From Ferribacterium limneticum (GTDB lineage: Bacteria > Pseudomonadota > Gammaproteobacteria > Burkholderiales > Rhodocyclaceae), in NCBI RefSeq assembly GCF_020510585.1, contig NZ_CP075190.1:2788001-2852000 (forward strand): 64,000 nt of DNA, read 5' to 3'. Positions 1-8,554 of the stretch are shown here, in pieces. Every line of letters begins with the position of its first letter. The stretch's first letter is position 1. The notes under the pieces are model-generated. The model did no database searches, was not told where the DNA came from, and was given only the letters and a program-made list of their open reading frames with translations. The position numbers were made by a program, and so were the translations under genes.

Positions 1-9
1 GCTCATGTT

Positions 10-1191
10 TCAGCCCTGCAGCAGGCCGTCGAGCATGGCAATCATCTGGTCGATCTCGGCTTCGGTCACATTCAGCGCCGGCATGAAGCGCAGCAGATTG
101 GGGCGCGGCGAGTTGAGGAGCAGGCCTGTCGGTCCGCCCTCAAGCGCCCGGCGGACGATGTCGGGACCGCGCTCGTCGGCCAGCACCAAGGCGCGCAACA
201 GGCCGGAACCGCGTTCACCCGACAAGCCATGCTTGGCGGAAAGTTCGAGCAGGCGCTTCGACAGATATTGCCCACGCGCCTCGACGCCGGCCAGGAAGCC
301 CGGCGCCAGCAGGCGCTTGAGCACCGCCGCGCCAACCGCCGTCATGAGCGGATTGCCGTTATAGGTGCCGCCCTGGTCGCCCGGCTCGAAACAGCAGATT
401 TCCTCGCGCGCCAGCAGCGCCGCCAGCGGCACGCCGCCGCCGATGCCCTTGGCCAGCGTCATGATGTCCGGCGTGATGCCGGCGTGTTCGTAGGCGAACA
501 GCTTGCCGGTGCGGCCCATGCCGGTCTGCACTTCATCGACGATGAGCAGGATGCCGCGCGCCGTGGTCAGTTCGCGCAGCGCCTTGAGGAATTCGATATC
601 GGCCGGGATCACCCCGCCCTCGCCCTGCACCGGTTCGAGCATGACGGCTACCGTTTTTGGCCCGATTTTCTCGTTGACCGTAGCGATGTCGTTGTAAGTC
701 GCTTTCGGGAAGCCCGCCACCTGCGGCGCGTAGATCGTGTCCCAGCCCGCCTTGCCGGAAGCCGACATGGTGGCCAGCGTGCGGCCGTGGAAGGAATGGC
801 CGAAAGTGATGATCTCGTAGGCGCCGTCCTTGTGCAGTCGCCCCCACTTGCGCGCCAGCTTGATCGCCCCCTCGTTGGCTTCGGCGCCGGTATTGGCGAA
901 GAAGACGCGGTCGAAAACAGAGTTGGCGGTGAGCAGGCCGGCCAGTTCGATCATCGGCCCGTTGTAGAAAGCCGGGCTCGGGTTGATCAGCTTGCCGGCC
1001 TGGGCGGCCAGCGCCGCAGCGATTTCCGGCGGACAATGACCAAGCGTATTCACCGCCCAGCCCTGGATGAAGTCGAGATAGGCCTTGCCCTGATGGTCGT
1101 ACAGCCACGATCCTTCGCCGCGCTCGAAAACGAGGTCGGGACGGTTGGTAATGCTCATCAGGGAATCGGTATTGGCGGCGTGGTATTGCAT
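10..1191 (-). CDS. argD: Acetylornithine aminotransferase (class III, PLP)
   Basis: Transaminates N-acetylglutamate semialdehyde with glutamate in cytoplasmic arginine synthesis, and often also serves the succinyl-DAP step of lysine synthesis. The protein has 393 residues, normal for the family. [11 protein letters not shown] near residue 101 and [11 protein letters not shown] near 219 are class III hallmarks, and Lys248 in TLAKGIGGG is the expected Schiff-base lysine. ATG at 1191 is used; the RBS is weak. Three bases after the stop, an ATG on the same strand runs off the window edge, so another arg gene such as argF may follow, but only two codons are visible. Residues 171-180 ([10 protein letters not shown]) are encoded by a copy of the dispersed ACGGTCAAC motif, without any gap against the E. 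coli ArgD sequence as I remember it. Confidence 0.93.
   Translation of the reverse strand: MQYHAANTDSLMSITNRPDLVFERGEGSWLYDHQGKAYLDFIQGWAVNTLGHCPPEIAAALAAQAGKLINPSPAFYNGPMIELAGLLTANSVFDRVFFANTGAEANEGAIKLARKWGRLHKDGAYEIITFGHSFHGRTLATMSASGKAGWDTIYAPQVAGFPKATYNDIATVNEKIGPKTVAVMLEPVQGEGGVIPADIEFLKALRELTTARGILLIVDEVQTGMGRTGKLFAYEHAGITPDIMTLAKGIGGGVPLAALLAREEICCFEPGDQGGTYNGNPLMTAVGAAVLKRLLAPGFLAGVEARGQYLSKRLLELSAKHGLSGERGSGLLRALVLADERGPDIVRRALEGGPTGLLLNSPRPNLLRFMPALNVTEAEIDQMIAMLDGLLQG
655..684 (-). repeat. ACGGTCAAC dispersed motif, copy 1 (inside argD)
   Basis: On the minus strand it reads CTACGGTCAACGAGAAAATC followed by GGGCCAAAAACGG: the exact 9-mer core (673-681) with both downstream A-rich tracts. 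It encodes TVNEKIGPK of ArgD in frame. Confidence 0.7.
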
Positions 1192-1376
1192 GGTCGGATT
1201 TCCGTGGAAGGGAGCTGGAATGCTAAGCCCGCGATATTACCGAATTACGCGAGGCTGTAGCGAGCTCGCGAATCGGCCAGGAGCGCCGCCCCGCCAGTTA
1301 AATGACATGAACCCATAGCGGCGCGGCACTACGCCTCGCATCAGCCCAGCGGAATTGAAATCCGCGTGAGCGCCCG
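1192..1376. other. Intergenic region, nothing recognised
   Basis: 185 bases between argD and the downstream end of the small secreted-protein gene. I see no convincing terminator hairpin, repeat or small ORF with an RBS. Confidence 0.5.
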
Positions 1377-1730
1377 TTATTTCTTGATCGGCTGATTGCG
1401 CCCCGAAAGCTCATCGCTCATGCGCATCGCGGCATCGCTGATCTGACCTGTCGGATTTCGGCTGCAGTATTGATTCAGTTTCAGCTCCAGCGTGCTGCTG
1501 GAAAAACTCGAAACCTGCTGGTTCGGCAAAGCGTAGTTGTGTCCGGTCAAAAAACCGCGCACCCAGACGACGTAGGCGGCGCGCTGGTCGGGGTCGTCCT
1601 TCGATTTGCTCCATGCGGCGCAGGACATGTCTTCGAAGCCGAGCAGATTCAAGGAGGCCGCGGAGGCGCTGGTGACCATCAGGCCAGCGCTGGCAGCCAG
1701 GATCAAGCGGGTCAATTTTGGTCGGTTCAT
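1377..1730 (-). CDS. Small secreted protein of unknown function
   Basis: 117 residues beginning MNRPKLTRLILAASAG, a typical signal peptide ending ASA near residue 24, so probably periplasmic. The mature part has two cysteines (SCAAW and QYCSR), compatible with one disulfide, and a central WVRGFLTGHNYA stretch resembling small periplasmic families such as Rap1a/Tai-type or HdeA-like proteins; I cannot assign it firmly. The start is set by an ATGA overlap with the stop of the upstream membrane-protein gene, which implies translational coupling. A longer in-frame start would put a basic, cysteine-rich stretch before the signal peptide and is unlikely. Confidence 0.7.
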   Translation of the reverse strand: MNRPKLTRLILAASAGLMVTSASAASLNLLGFEDMSCAAWSKSKDDPDQRAAYVVWVRGFLTGHNYALPNQQVSSFSSSTLELKLNQYCSRNPTGQISDAAMRMSDELSGRNQPIKK

Positions 1731-2665
1731 ACAGCGAGTATATGTCCGACGGTGCGTACAGCGATACCGATACAAGCACCGAGGGCAGCCGGTTTCCATA
1801 CTGCCGCGATGCGCGGCCCGGCCGAAATCAGCACGGCCACGCCGGGCAGGTCGAAGGGGGAAATCAGGAAGCCGGCGCTGGCATTGAGCAGTTCGACGCT
1901 GATCTGGCCGGCTTTGCGCATTTCGTCCATGACCCCCATCATCGCCGTGCCGCCGGCCATGTACTTGGTCAACGTCGGCAGGATCAGGGCGCTGTCGATC
2001 GAAGCGGCGGTCAGCACCGGCGCCAGCAGGCGGGTCAGGGCATCGATGGCGCCGCTGCTACGCAACGCCGTGACGACGACCAGCGACAGCACGAGCATCG
2101 GGATCGCCCCGACGGAAAGCTTGAACGCTTCAGCACCGGCACGGTTGATCACATCGAGAATGCCCTTGGCGCTCTCGGCGACCGGATGATGCAGGGTTTC
2201 GTCGAGCCGGCTTTCGGTATTCGATAGCGCCCGGCCGAACAGGTAATAGGTCGCCGCCGCAGCGGTCAGGCCACCGATCAGTGAATAAGTCAGGGTCAGC
2301 GCCAGATCGAGGCCCATGGTCATCATCGGCAACGCCGCATTGGCCTGCGACATGGCGAAAACCATGGCCAGCGTGGCGGCGATGTGGCGGTCGGAAGCGC
2401 CGCGCTGTTCCATCATGGTCAGCGTCGCCATCGGGGCGGCGAAGCTGACAAAGTTGATCTGTAAGGCGGCGAAGACGCCCAGCCCGGTCAGGCCGACCGG
2501 TTTGAGCAACGGGGCGAGACGGGCGACGACCCAATCGAGCACACCGCGCGCTTCGAGCAGGCGCATGAGCGAGAGCATGACGACCATGACGGGAAGCAGG
2601 ACGAAGAAGGCCAGTTCGACGGCGGAACGGCCGGCCTTGAGGATGATTTCGATGAGGATTTCCAT
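1727..2665 (-). CDS. Gate-domain (nucleoside recognition) inner-membrane protein
   Basis: 312 residues, mostly hydrophobic, with two similar halves (around residues 10-130 and 180-300) separated by a short polar stretch, as in the nucleoside-recognition / Gate family (SpmA/SpmB- and YjiG-like). Motifs such as ALQINFVSFAAPMATL and LPTLTKYMAGGTAMMGV fit this family. The substrate is unknown; members are thought to be transport-related. It overlaps the next gene (small secreted protein) by 4 bases, so the two are probably made together. ATG at 2665 follows no strong RBS. Confidence 0.75.
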   Translation of the reverse strand: MEILIEIILKAGRSAVELAFFVLLPVMVVMLSLMRLLEARGVLDWVVARLAPLLKPVGLTGLGVFAALQINFVSFAAPMATLTMMEQRGASDRHIAATLAMVFAMSQANAALPMMTMGLDLALTLTYSLIGGLTAAAATYYLFGRALSNTESRLDETLHHPVAESAKGILDVINRAGAEAFKLSVGAIPMLVLSLVVVTALRSSGAIDALTRLLAPVLTAASIDSALILPTLTKYMAGGTAMMGVMDEMRKAGQISVELLNASAGFLISPFDLPGVAVLISAGPRIAAVWKPAALGACIGIAVRTVGHILAV

Positions 2666-2768
2666 AGGGGTGGATTATGGCATTGGCGTGTAAGGGGGGC
2701 ACTATTGGCGATTTCCCTTGGTCCTCTGAATTGGCTTCGGTTTCCGCTTTATTGGCGGGTGCACATCC

Positions 2769-2802
2769 CACGGTCAACCGGAAAAAAAGGCCAAAAATTG
2801 AA
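2769..2802 (+). repeat. ACGGTCAAC dispersed motif, copy 2 (intergenic)
   Basis: CACGGTCAACCGG is followed by a seven-A tract, GGCC, a five-A tract and TTGAA. It is one of the most complete copies and lies in the 198-base gap between the patatin and Gate-domain genes. Confidence 0.8.
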
Positions 2803-2863
2803 ACCCCGCTATCGTCCTGCGCGAGCAGGTCAGGCCAAGCCTGGCCAATTGCAAAATTGAATT

Positions 2864-4030
2864 CTAGCTTGCGCCGGCAGACGAATAATCGTGCACCACG
2901 ATGCCTTCTGATCGCGCCACTTTTTCTCTGTCCCAAGGCCTCTCGTGCAAAGCCCGTCGCGTGTCGGCAAGCCCGGCTGCCCATCGTTCGACAACCCGTC
3001 CGGCTTCGAACTCGATATCCTTGTTTTGGTCCTCACCGGGCAGGCGGGGGGCCTGCAGGTATACCAAGTGGAATACGCTGCCACAACCAAGGCACGCCAG
3101 ATCGCGCAACGGCGACTGAGCGTTCAGATCGGCCAGTTCATAGCTAAGCAGATTAACCGCATGACGTAATTGATGAAGTTCCTGCTGGATCGCAATCAGC
3201 GAATCAGCCCGGCTCGAATACTGGATCTCTTTGCTGCGCCGGAGTACATCACGCAAGGTTTGCGGTGGGTGGTCAGTCTGCTGCCACAGCGTGGCGAAAA
3301 GGCAGAGCGAGTGGATACGCGGTTCATGAAGTATCCACTCCAAAGGCGTGTTCGAGTAGATGCCGCCATCCCAATACAAGCGACCATCAATCCGTACCGG
3401 CGGAAAGGCTGGCGGCAGCGCGCCACTGGCGAGGATGTGCTCGGCACCCAAGCGACACTGGCGGGAATCGAAATAATGGATTCGAGCGCTCTCGACATCG
3501 ACCGCGCCGATCGAGAGGCGTACCGGCGAGTCGGCGAGGTAGTCGAAATCGACCAGTTCGAGCAGCGTTTCGCGCAGCGGGGAAACGTCATAGAAGCTGG
3601 CCTCGGTGGGGGCAGTGGCCAGCCCGAAAGCGAATGCGGCATTGGCTCTGGGCTGGAAAAAGCCGGGCAGGCCGAAGGCCATCGTTTGCAGGCTGCGCAG
3701 CACGCCGCCAAAGCTTTCGCCCAGCATTTGACCGGTTTCCGGTGGCAACCAGCCGGCAGCGAGCCCAGTCTCCGGTCGCGACATGCGATCCCAGAATGTC
3801 CTGATCCGTTCGAGGCGACTTTTTGGTGGTTTGCCGGCGATCAACGCCGCGTTGATCGCGCCGATCGACGTGCCGACGACCCAGTCCGGCTGCCGGCCGC
3901 TGGCCTCGAACGCCTCGAAGACACCAGCCTGGTAGGCACCGAGGGCGCCACCACCCTGGAAGACCAGGATGCTGCGTTGCGGTTCGATGATGCGGGCGGT
4001 CTTATGGGCGGCTGGCATGGCGCTCTCCAT
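2864..4030 (-). CDS. Patatin-like phospholipase
   Basis: Predicted serine acyl hydrolase of 388 residues. Oxyanion-hole GGGALGAY (residues 26-33), nucleophile elbow GTSIG (53-57, Ser55) and the DGG motif with catalytic Asp221 give the complete Ser-Asp dyad. The C-terminal half, rich in Gln, Arg and Leu around QYSSRADSLIAIQQEL, resembles the DUF3734 extension of bacterial patatins, which are often linked to polyhydroxyalkanoate metabolism or membrane lipid turnover. No signal peptide is seen. ATG at 4030 is used; the next in-frame ATG four codons on is also possible. It appears monocistronic. Confidence 0.85.
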   Translation of the reverse strand: MESAMPAAHKTARIIEPQRSILVFQGGGALGAYQAGVFEAFEASGRQPDWVVGTSIGAINAALIAGKPPKSRLERIRTFWDRMSRPETGLAAGWLPPETGQMLGESFGGVLRSLQTMAFGLPGFFQPRANAAFAFGLATAPTEASFYDVSPLRETLLELVDFDYLADSPVRLSIGAVDVESARIHYFDSRQCRLGAEHILASGALPPAFPPVRIDGRLYWDGGIYSNTPLEWILHEPRIHSLCLFATLWQQTDHPPQTLRDVLRRSKEIQYSSRADSLIAIQQELHQLRHAVNLLSYELADLNAQSPLRDLACLGCGSVFHLVYLQAPRLPGEDQNKDIEFEAGRVVERWAAGLADTRRALHERPWDREKVARSEGIVVHDYSSAGAS

Positions 4031-4093
4031 GGTAAAGGCACGGCAAGGGAGTGTTAGGCCATGCCGCCCGGATAGCTGGCGACCTCACGACAG

Positions 4094-4735
4094 CTACCAG
4101 CGCAGAACAGAGTTTCCCAGAATGGCCCCGACACCAGCCGGAATCAGCATGCCCAACAGGTACCAGAAACCAACGAATGGCGCCCCCATTTCAGGGCAAT
4201 GCAGGCAATAAACAACGGCAGCAACGGAGCCGGAAAGCAGCCCCGCGGCAAAACCGGCCAGCCGCGGCCGGGTTGGCGCCATGTCCTTCATGGTGCGCAG
4301 CACGGCGGCAAACACCGGGACCGAGAGCACAGCAATCAGTAAGGGGCAGGACTTCCAGGTATCGCCATAAAAAAGCTTCGAGCGCTCAAACGGTTCGGCC
4401 TCAATCAGCGCGAAGGCAGCGATGGCCCAGATGCCCAGAACGGGGAGGGCGAGCGCGACCGGCACCCAGTTGATTTCCGCCCCCGGTCGCGACAGACGGA
4501 GCGCGGCAAACAGGCTGCCTGCGGCAAGGCAAGCAACAAACCCGACTTTGACCCAGAACATCGGCAGCAGGAGTGCCTGACCGAGATCGTGGCGAACCTG
4601 CAAGAGCAAGAGCATGAGCAAAGTAGCGCCCGCCGCGCCCCAGCCAACGGCCACCGCGTAGCGCTGCGCCGCAGCCGGTTGCTCGACAGCCCCCGCACCG
4701 GTTGCCAGCAGGGTGATCAGATCTTCAGTTTTCAT
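4094..4735 (-). CDS. nrsF: NrsF-family anti-sigma factor (DUF1109)
   Basis: 213 residues with about six predicted membrane helices. It matches the NrsF/DUF1109 family, inner-membrane anti-sigma factors that hold SigF inactive. Two cysteines in [10 protein letters not shown] lie in the typical conserved C-terminal position and may take part in signal sensing; this is inference from the family. It overlaps the end of sigF by 4 bases (ATGA), giving the usual coupled sigma/anti-sigma pair. The divergent genes encode the hypochlorite-response proteins it is expected to control. Confidence 0.88.
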   Translation of the reverse strand: MKTEDLITLLATGAGAVEQPAAAQRYAVAVGWGAAGATLLMLLLLQVRHDLGQALLLPMFWVKVGFVACLAAGSLFAALRLSRPGAEINWVPVALALPVLGIWAIAAFALIEAEPFERSKLFYGDTWKSCPLLIAVLSVPVFAAVLRTMKDMAPTRPRLAGFAAGLLSGSVAAVVYCLHCPEMGAPFVGFWYLLGMLIPAGVGAILGNSVLRW

Positions 4736-5304
4736 GCGATGCCTCGTATCTTTGCAGCGAGTGCCTTCAGGCCTCTATGGACGCCAACCTTGATGGCTGA
4801 CTCCGACATGCCGGTAATTTCCGCTGTTTCCTTTACCGACAACCCTTCCAGCTTGGTGTGCATGATCGGCAGGCGAAGCTGATCGGGCAAGTCGGCCAGC
4901 AGCTTGTTCAGATCCCGGCGTGCCTCGGCGGCATCCGAATCGGCGGTGGTGAAAAACGCCATTTCGTCATCTAGCGGATCGTTCAACATCTCATGCCCGG
5001 CCCGCCGCCGGAACAGATCGACCAGCTTGTAGCGGGCAATGGCCTGCACCCACGCCGACAACGGCTGATCGTTATCGTAGGTATGGCGCTGGTTATGTAC
5101 CGCAAGGAGCGTTTCCTGCACGAGATCCTCGATTTCGTCTGGCAAGCTGACCAGGCGTCTTCGCAGGAAGGCGCGCAGGTGCGCACTCAATTCCGTCAAA
5201 AACACCTGATAGGCGGCGTTGTCGCCGGCAAGACCGCGCACCAGCAAATCCTTCAGGCGATCTTCCCTGGCACGAAACCCCGCTTCTCTGTTTATTCGTT
5301 GCAT
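4732..5304 (-). CDS. sigF: ECF sigma factor SigF
   Basis: 190 residues with sigma region 2 ([20 protein letters not shown], then [19 protein letters not shown]) and region 4 ([28 protein letters not shown]). Followed by nrsF, it matches the SigF-NrsF pair which, in Azospira suillum PS, controls the reactive-chlorine response. ATG at 5304 is taken as the start. A perfect GTAACC-N16-CGAA match on this strand (5320-5295) has its -10 inside the first codons, so an autoregulated transcript would need a start farther in, for example a TTG or GTG near codons 20-22. The exact N-terminus is therefore uncertain. Confidence 0.9.
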   Translation of the reverse strand: MQRINREAGFRAREDRLKDLLVRGLAGDNAAYQVFLTELSAHLRAFLRRRLVSLPDEIEDLVQETLLAVHNQRHTYDNDQPLSAWVQAIARYKLVDLFRRRAGHEMLNDPLDDEMAFFTTADSDAAEARRDLNKLLADLPDQLRLPIMHTKLEGLSVKETAEITGMSESAIKVGVHRGLKALAAKIRGIA

Positions 5305-5320
5305 TGATGCCTTTGGTTAC
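5295..5320 (-). promoter_or_regulatory. SigF-type promoter reading towards sigF
   Basis: GTAACC at 5320-5315, 16 bases, then CGAA at 5298-5295 on the minus strand. This exactly matches the GTAACC-N16-CGAA pattern known for SigF-type ECF factors, first defined in Caulobacter. It would allow autoregulation, but it overlaps the annotated sigF start codon. Confidence 0.6.
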
Positions 5321-5376
5321 AGCGGCAAGAAAAAATACCTGATGCTGTCATGGGAAAACAAATTTTGCCTGAGCTT

Positions 5377-5402
5377 GTAACCATTCGCCACCTGCGCCCG
5401 AA
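5377..5402 (+). promoter_or_regulatory. SigF-type promoter of yedZ1-yedY1-mrpX
   Basis: GTAACC at 5377-5382, 16 bases, then CGAA at 5399-5402: a perfect GTAACC-N16-CGAA match. Transcription would start near 5409, about 43 bases before the yedZ1 ATG. This supports the 5452 start over an earlier in-frame ATG. Confidence 0.8.
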
Positions 5403-5451
5403 CTACCTTGCAGACAGAACATTAAATGGAAAAACCATTGAGAGGATAGCA

Positions 5452-6048
5452 ATGGCCAAGGACATCAATCTCATTCACCCGCTCTGGGTCCGCCTGACGC
5501 ATTGGATCAATGCGGTCGCGGTCGTCATTCTGGCGACCAGCGGCTGGCGTATCTACGACGCCTCGCCCTTTTTCCCTTTTGTCATCCCCGGGCAGATCAC
5601 CCTGGGTGGCTGGCTGGGTGGCGCGATTCAGTGGCATTTCGCTGCGATGTGGCTGCTCGTCGGTAATGGCCTGATCTACCTGGCCTGCAATGCGATCAGC
5701 GGACGCCTGTGGCATAAGTTCTTTCCGCTATCACCGCGCGCCTTTTTCGCTGATGTGCTGGCCGCCCTGAAAGGCAGGTTGTCGCATGCCGATCTGAGCC
5801 ACTACAACATGGTGCAACGCGCCGCCTATCTGTTTGTGATGGTCGATTCGGTACTGCTCGTGCTGTCCGGCCTGGTGCTCTGGAAATCGGTGCAGTTCCC
5901 CATCCTGCGCGAACTGCTCGGCGGCTACGAAGCGGCGCGCCGCGAACATTTTCTGGCGATGGCCGCGCTGGTCGCCTTCGCCGGCATTCATCTACTCATG
6001 GTGGCGCTGGTTCCCCGCACGCTGCTGGCCATGATCCGCGGTCGTTAG
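5452..6048 (+). CDS. yedZ1: Cytochrome b561-type membrane subunit YedZ1
   Basis: 198 residues, four membrane helices, with histidines placed as b-heme ligands (LTHWIN near residue 16, QWHFAAMW, REHFLAM, GIHLLM). It belongs to the Ni/Fe-hydrogenase / thiosulfate-reductase cytochrome b group and would pass quinol electrons to the periplasmic molybdoenzyme encoded 12 bases downstream. The start is ATG 5452, with AGAGGA just upstream and the SigF promoter at 5377-5402; the earlier in-frame ATG at 5350 lies before the promoter. In A. suillum the equivalent protein pairs with YedY1 in repairing oxidised MrpX. Confidence 0.85.
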   Translation: MAKDINLIHPLWVRLTHWINAVAVVILATSGWRIYDASPFFPFVIPGQITLGGWLGGAIQWHFAAMWLLVGNGLIYLACNAISGRLWHKFFPLSPRAFFADVLAALKGRLSHADLSHYNMVQRAAYLFVMVDSVLLVLSGLVLWKSVQFPILRELLGGYEAARREHFLAMAALVAFAGIHLLMVALVPRTLLAMIRGR

Positions 6049-6060
6049 GGAGCAACAGAC

Positions 6061-6849
6061 ATGATCAAGAAACCTTCCCGGCAACTCGCCATCGATGGCG
6101 ACCTTGTACTCAAGGACGCAATGAAGGATATCGCTCGTCGCCTTGACCAGCCAACGCGGCGCGCCTTTCTGCAACGCTCGCTGAGCCTGGGCGGTCTGTC
6201 GCTGCTCAGCGGTTGCGGCGTGGTCGATGAAAGCAGCGTCGAGAACGCGCTGATGAATGTCTCCCGTTTCAACGACAAGGTCCAAGCCTGGCTTTTCGAT
6301 CCCAACCGCCTGGCACCGACCTATCCGGATTCGATGATCACCCGCCCCTTCCCGTTCAACGCCTACTACGGCGAGGATGAAATCCGGGAAGTGGAGGAGG
6401 AAAGTTTTCGTCTGGAAGTAACCGGCATGGTCGCCGACAAGCACGCCTGGACGCTTGCCGAGTTGCGTGCCATGCCGCAGGCCGACCAGATCACCCGCCA
6501 TATCTGCGTCGAGGGCTGGAGTGCCATCGGCAAATGGGGCGGCGTGCCTTTCGCCAGCTTCCTGCGCCGGGTCGGCGCCGATCTCAGCGCCAAATATGTC
6601 GGCTTCAAATGCGCCGATGACTACTACACCAGCATCGACATGCCGACCGCCCTGCATCCGCAGACACTGCTGACGCTGACTTACGACAGCCAGCCGTTAC
6701 CGCCGCGTTACGGCTTTCCGATGAAGCTGCGCATGCCGACCAAGCTCGGTTACAAGAACCCGAAACATATCCAGGCCATTTTTGTCACCAACAATTACCC
6801 CGGGGGCTACTGGGAAGACCAGGGGTACAACTGGTTCGGCGGCAGTTGA
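6061..6849 (+). CDS. yedY1: Periplasmic molybdopterin oxidoreductase YedY1 (MsrP-like)
   Basis: 262 residues of the sulfite oxidase / YedY family. TRRAFLQRSLSLGG (residues 32-45) is a twin-arginine signal placed unusually far in, followed by LLSGCG, which could also act as a lipobox. Cys149 in RHICVEGWSAIG is the expected molybdenum ligand, and GFPMKLRMPTKLGYKNPK is the conserved C-terminal cofactor-binding stretch. Likely role: reduction of methionine sulfoxide in periplasmic protein, especially MrpX, with electrons from YedZ1. It sits between yedZ1 and mrpX in one SigF-driven operon. Confidence 0.87.
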   Translation: MIKKPSRQLAIDGDLVLKDAMKDIARRLDQPTRRAFLQRSLSLGGLSLLSGCGVVDESSVENALMNVSRFNDKVQAWLFDPNRLAPTYPDSMITRPFPFNAYYGEDEIREVEEESFRLEVTGMVADKHAWTLAELRAMPQADQITRHICVEGWSAIGKWGGVPFASFLRRVGADLSAKYVGFKCADDYYTSIDMPTALHPQTLLTLTYDSQPLPPRYGFPMKLRMPTKLGYKNPKHIQAIFVTNNYPGGYWEDQGYNWFGGS

Positions 6850-6919
6850 GCGATTCCGCGCAACGGCCCTGAATAACCGGCATTTCTGCCACGATTTACC
6901 AACCACAACGGAGTCCACC

Positions 6920-7186
6920 ATGAAAACAATCATTTCCAGTATTTTCGCCGCCTGTTTGATGCTTGCCGGCAGTACCGCTTTCGCCGACGACATGATGAAA
7001 AAAGACACAATGGCCACCGACGGCATGGCCAAGGATGGCATGAAGAAGCCAATGGACAAGGACCATATGGCCAAAGACGGCATGAAAAAAGATGCGATGA
7101 CCAAGGATGGCATGAAGAAGGACGAAATGAAGAAGAAAGACGGCATGGCCAAGGATGCCATGGGCAAGGACGAAATGAAGAAGTAG
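6920..7186 (+). CDS. mrpX: Methionine-rich periplasmic peptide MrpX
   Basis: 88 residues. A signal peptide ends AFA at residue 22, leaving a 66-residue mature peptide with 14 Met, many Lys and Asp, and no Cys. Most of it repeats a roughly five-residue unit, M-x-K-D-G or M-K-K-D-x. It matches MrpX of Azospira suillum PS, a sacrificial scavenger whose methionines react with hypochlorite and are then re-reduced by YedY1/YedZ1. ATG 6920 follows ACGGAG; longer in-frame starts would run into the yedY1 3' end. I found no separate SigF promoter in the 70-base gap, so read-through is likely. Confidence 0.88.
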   Translation: MKTIISSIFAACLMLAGSTAFADDMMKKDTMATDGMAKDGMKKPMDKDHMAKDGMKKDAMTKDGMKKDEMKKKDGMAKDAMGKDEMKK

Positions 7187-7305
7187 TCGCCGCAGGTGGG
7201 GCACGGCGCCGCTAGCTGGCCCCACCAAGGTCCTGGCAAGCCAGTCCGCAGGACAAAAAGCAATGACTGGCCTTCTGGCCAGGCAAGGTAAATCAGGAGT
7301 AGATC

Positions 7306-7965
7306 ATGTCTTTTCTATCCAGTTCGACGAAAACGGGCCGGCTGGTGCTGCTTGCCAGACTGGCCCTTGCAGTCTTGATCCCCGCCCATGGCGCATCGGC
7401 AATCGCCGAAAGCAAGACGGATAATCCGACGAGCTTGCAGACAGCCATTTTCGCCGGCGGCTGTTTCTGGGGCGTCGATGCGGTGTTCAAGCACGTCAAG
7501 GGCGTCGCCAGCGTCGAGTCGGGATATGCCGGCGGCAATGCCGACAAGGCCAATTATGAGGCGGTCGGTAGCGGCCGGACAGGTCATGCCGAAGCCGTGC
7601 GCGTTCGTTTCAATCCGGCGCAGGTCTCGTATCAGCAGTTGCTGCAAGTGTTCTTTTTCGTCGCCCATGACCCGACGCAACTCAACCGCCAAGGTCCGGA
7701 TGTCGGGAGCCAATATCGTTCGGCGATTTTCTTCGCCGATCCGGAGCAGCAAAAAATGGCAACCGACCAGATCAAAAAACTGACCGCGGATCGCACTTTT
7801 GGCAAACCCGTCGTTACGCAGATCGCTGCCCTGCAGCAGTTCTATCCCGCCGAACAGTATCACCAGAACTATCTGGCCCTGCACCCCACCCAGCCCTACA
7901 TCGTCATCAACGACCTGCCCAAGATTGAGCACCTCCGGCGCCAGTTTCCGGATCTCTATCAATAA
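7306..7965 (+). CDS. msrA: Exported peptide-methionine (S)-S-oxide reductase
   Basis: 219 residues. The N-terminal 34 residues look like a signal peptide (hydrophobic LVLLARLALAVLIPAHGASA), so the enzyme is probably periplasmic, unlike the common cytosolic MsrA. The catalytic motif GGCFWG has Cys53. Downstream blocks GYAGGNADKANYEAVGSG, HDPTQLNRQGPDVGSQYRSA and EQYHQNYL are typical MsrA. Its place after mrpX suggests repair of S-methionine sulfoxide formed on the scavenger peptide or other envelope proteins. CAGGAG lies 6 bases before the ATG. A CTGGCC-TTC-TGGCCAG hairpin at 7266-7281 precedes it and may lower read-through. Confidence 0.9.
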   Translation: MSFLSSSTKTGRLVLLARLALAVLIPAHGASAIAESKTDNPTSLQTAIFAGGCFWGVDAVFKHVKGVASVESGYAGGNADKANYEAVGSGRTGHAEAVRVRFNPAQVSYQQLLQVFFFVAHDPTQLNRQGPDVGSQYRSAIFFADPEQQKMATDQIKKLTADRTFGKPVVTQIAALQQFYPAEQYHQNYLALHPTQPYIVINDLPKIEHLRRQFPDLYQ

Positions 7966-7981
7966 GCTCGCAGAAAATCGC

Positions 7982-8326
7982 ATGCTTAGCCCTGTCGCAG
8001 GTTCATTGCCGACAACTCAGACATCTGCAGTGAGTTCTGCTACCAATCTGCGAGCACAGCTTGCGAGATTTGAGGCGGAGCTTGCCAATTGGGAAAACTG
8101 CCCATCGTGCAAAACAACCGAGGGGAAAGCCCGAATCGCCGAAATCGCAGGAAAGATCAGCGATATCAAACACCGGATGGAAGCTGCCGAGCTGTCAAAA
8201 CAGGACGTCAACGGTTTTCGCCCCAACGGAAATGAGGCACCCAAGAGCCTGAACGACAGCGCGGCACCTGTCGACTCGGTATCACCAGCCAGCGGCGTCG
8301 GCAGCCTGGTGAACGTCTATGCCTGA
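7982..8326 (+). CDS. Small predicted coiled-coil protein of unknown function
   Basis: 114 residues starting 16 bases after msrA. The centre (NLRAQLARFEAELANW and KARIAEIAGKISDIKHRME) is strongly helical, broken by NCPSCKTTEGK, a CPSC pair. The tail is rich in Ser, Ala and Pro. It resembles short FlxA-like or uncharacterised betaproteobacterial proteins. No signal peptide is visible. The start is chosen as the ATG just after the msrA stop; no good RBS is seen. Confidence 0.55.
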   Translation: MLSPVAGSLPTTQTSAVSSATNLRAQLARFEAELANWENCPSCKTTEGKARIAEIAGKISDIKHRMEAAELSKQDVNGFRPNGNEAPKSLNDSAAPVDSVSPASGVGSLVNVYA

Positions 8327-8554
8327 TTGAGGGTACTGGCTGCACCGCCAAATGATAGACGGCGAGTGCCCGTGACATCCCCTCATCATTGGTTGCTGGC
8401 ACTCCAATTGTTGCTGAAGGATTTAATCGGCTGCCACACCGAAAATCCAGGCGAAACAAGCGCTACCAACCTTGTCCCCAATAGCCAAAATCGGCGAAAA
8501 TCAAAGGTTCTTGGCATTTGCCCACAGCGCCTCCCATTTTCCCAAGGATTCTTC
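8327..8554. other. lysS upstream region
   Basis: 228 bases before lysS. It has no convincing gene; an in-frame extension of lysS through it lacks codon character. The lysS RBS (AAGGA, 8544-8548) is at its end. I recognise no T-box or other leader. Confidence 0.5.

Noticed and set aside
6990..7180. Tandem DNA repeat in mrpX as a microsatellite
   Set aside because: The periodicity is in the coding sequence for M-x-K-D-G units and varies at the DNA level; it is explained by the peptide.
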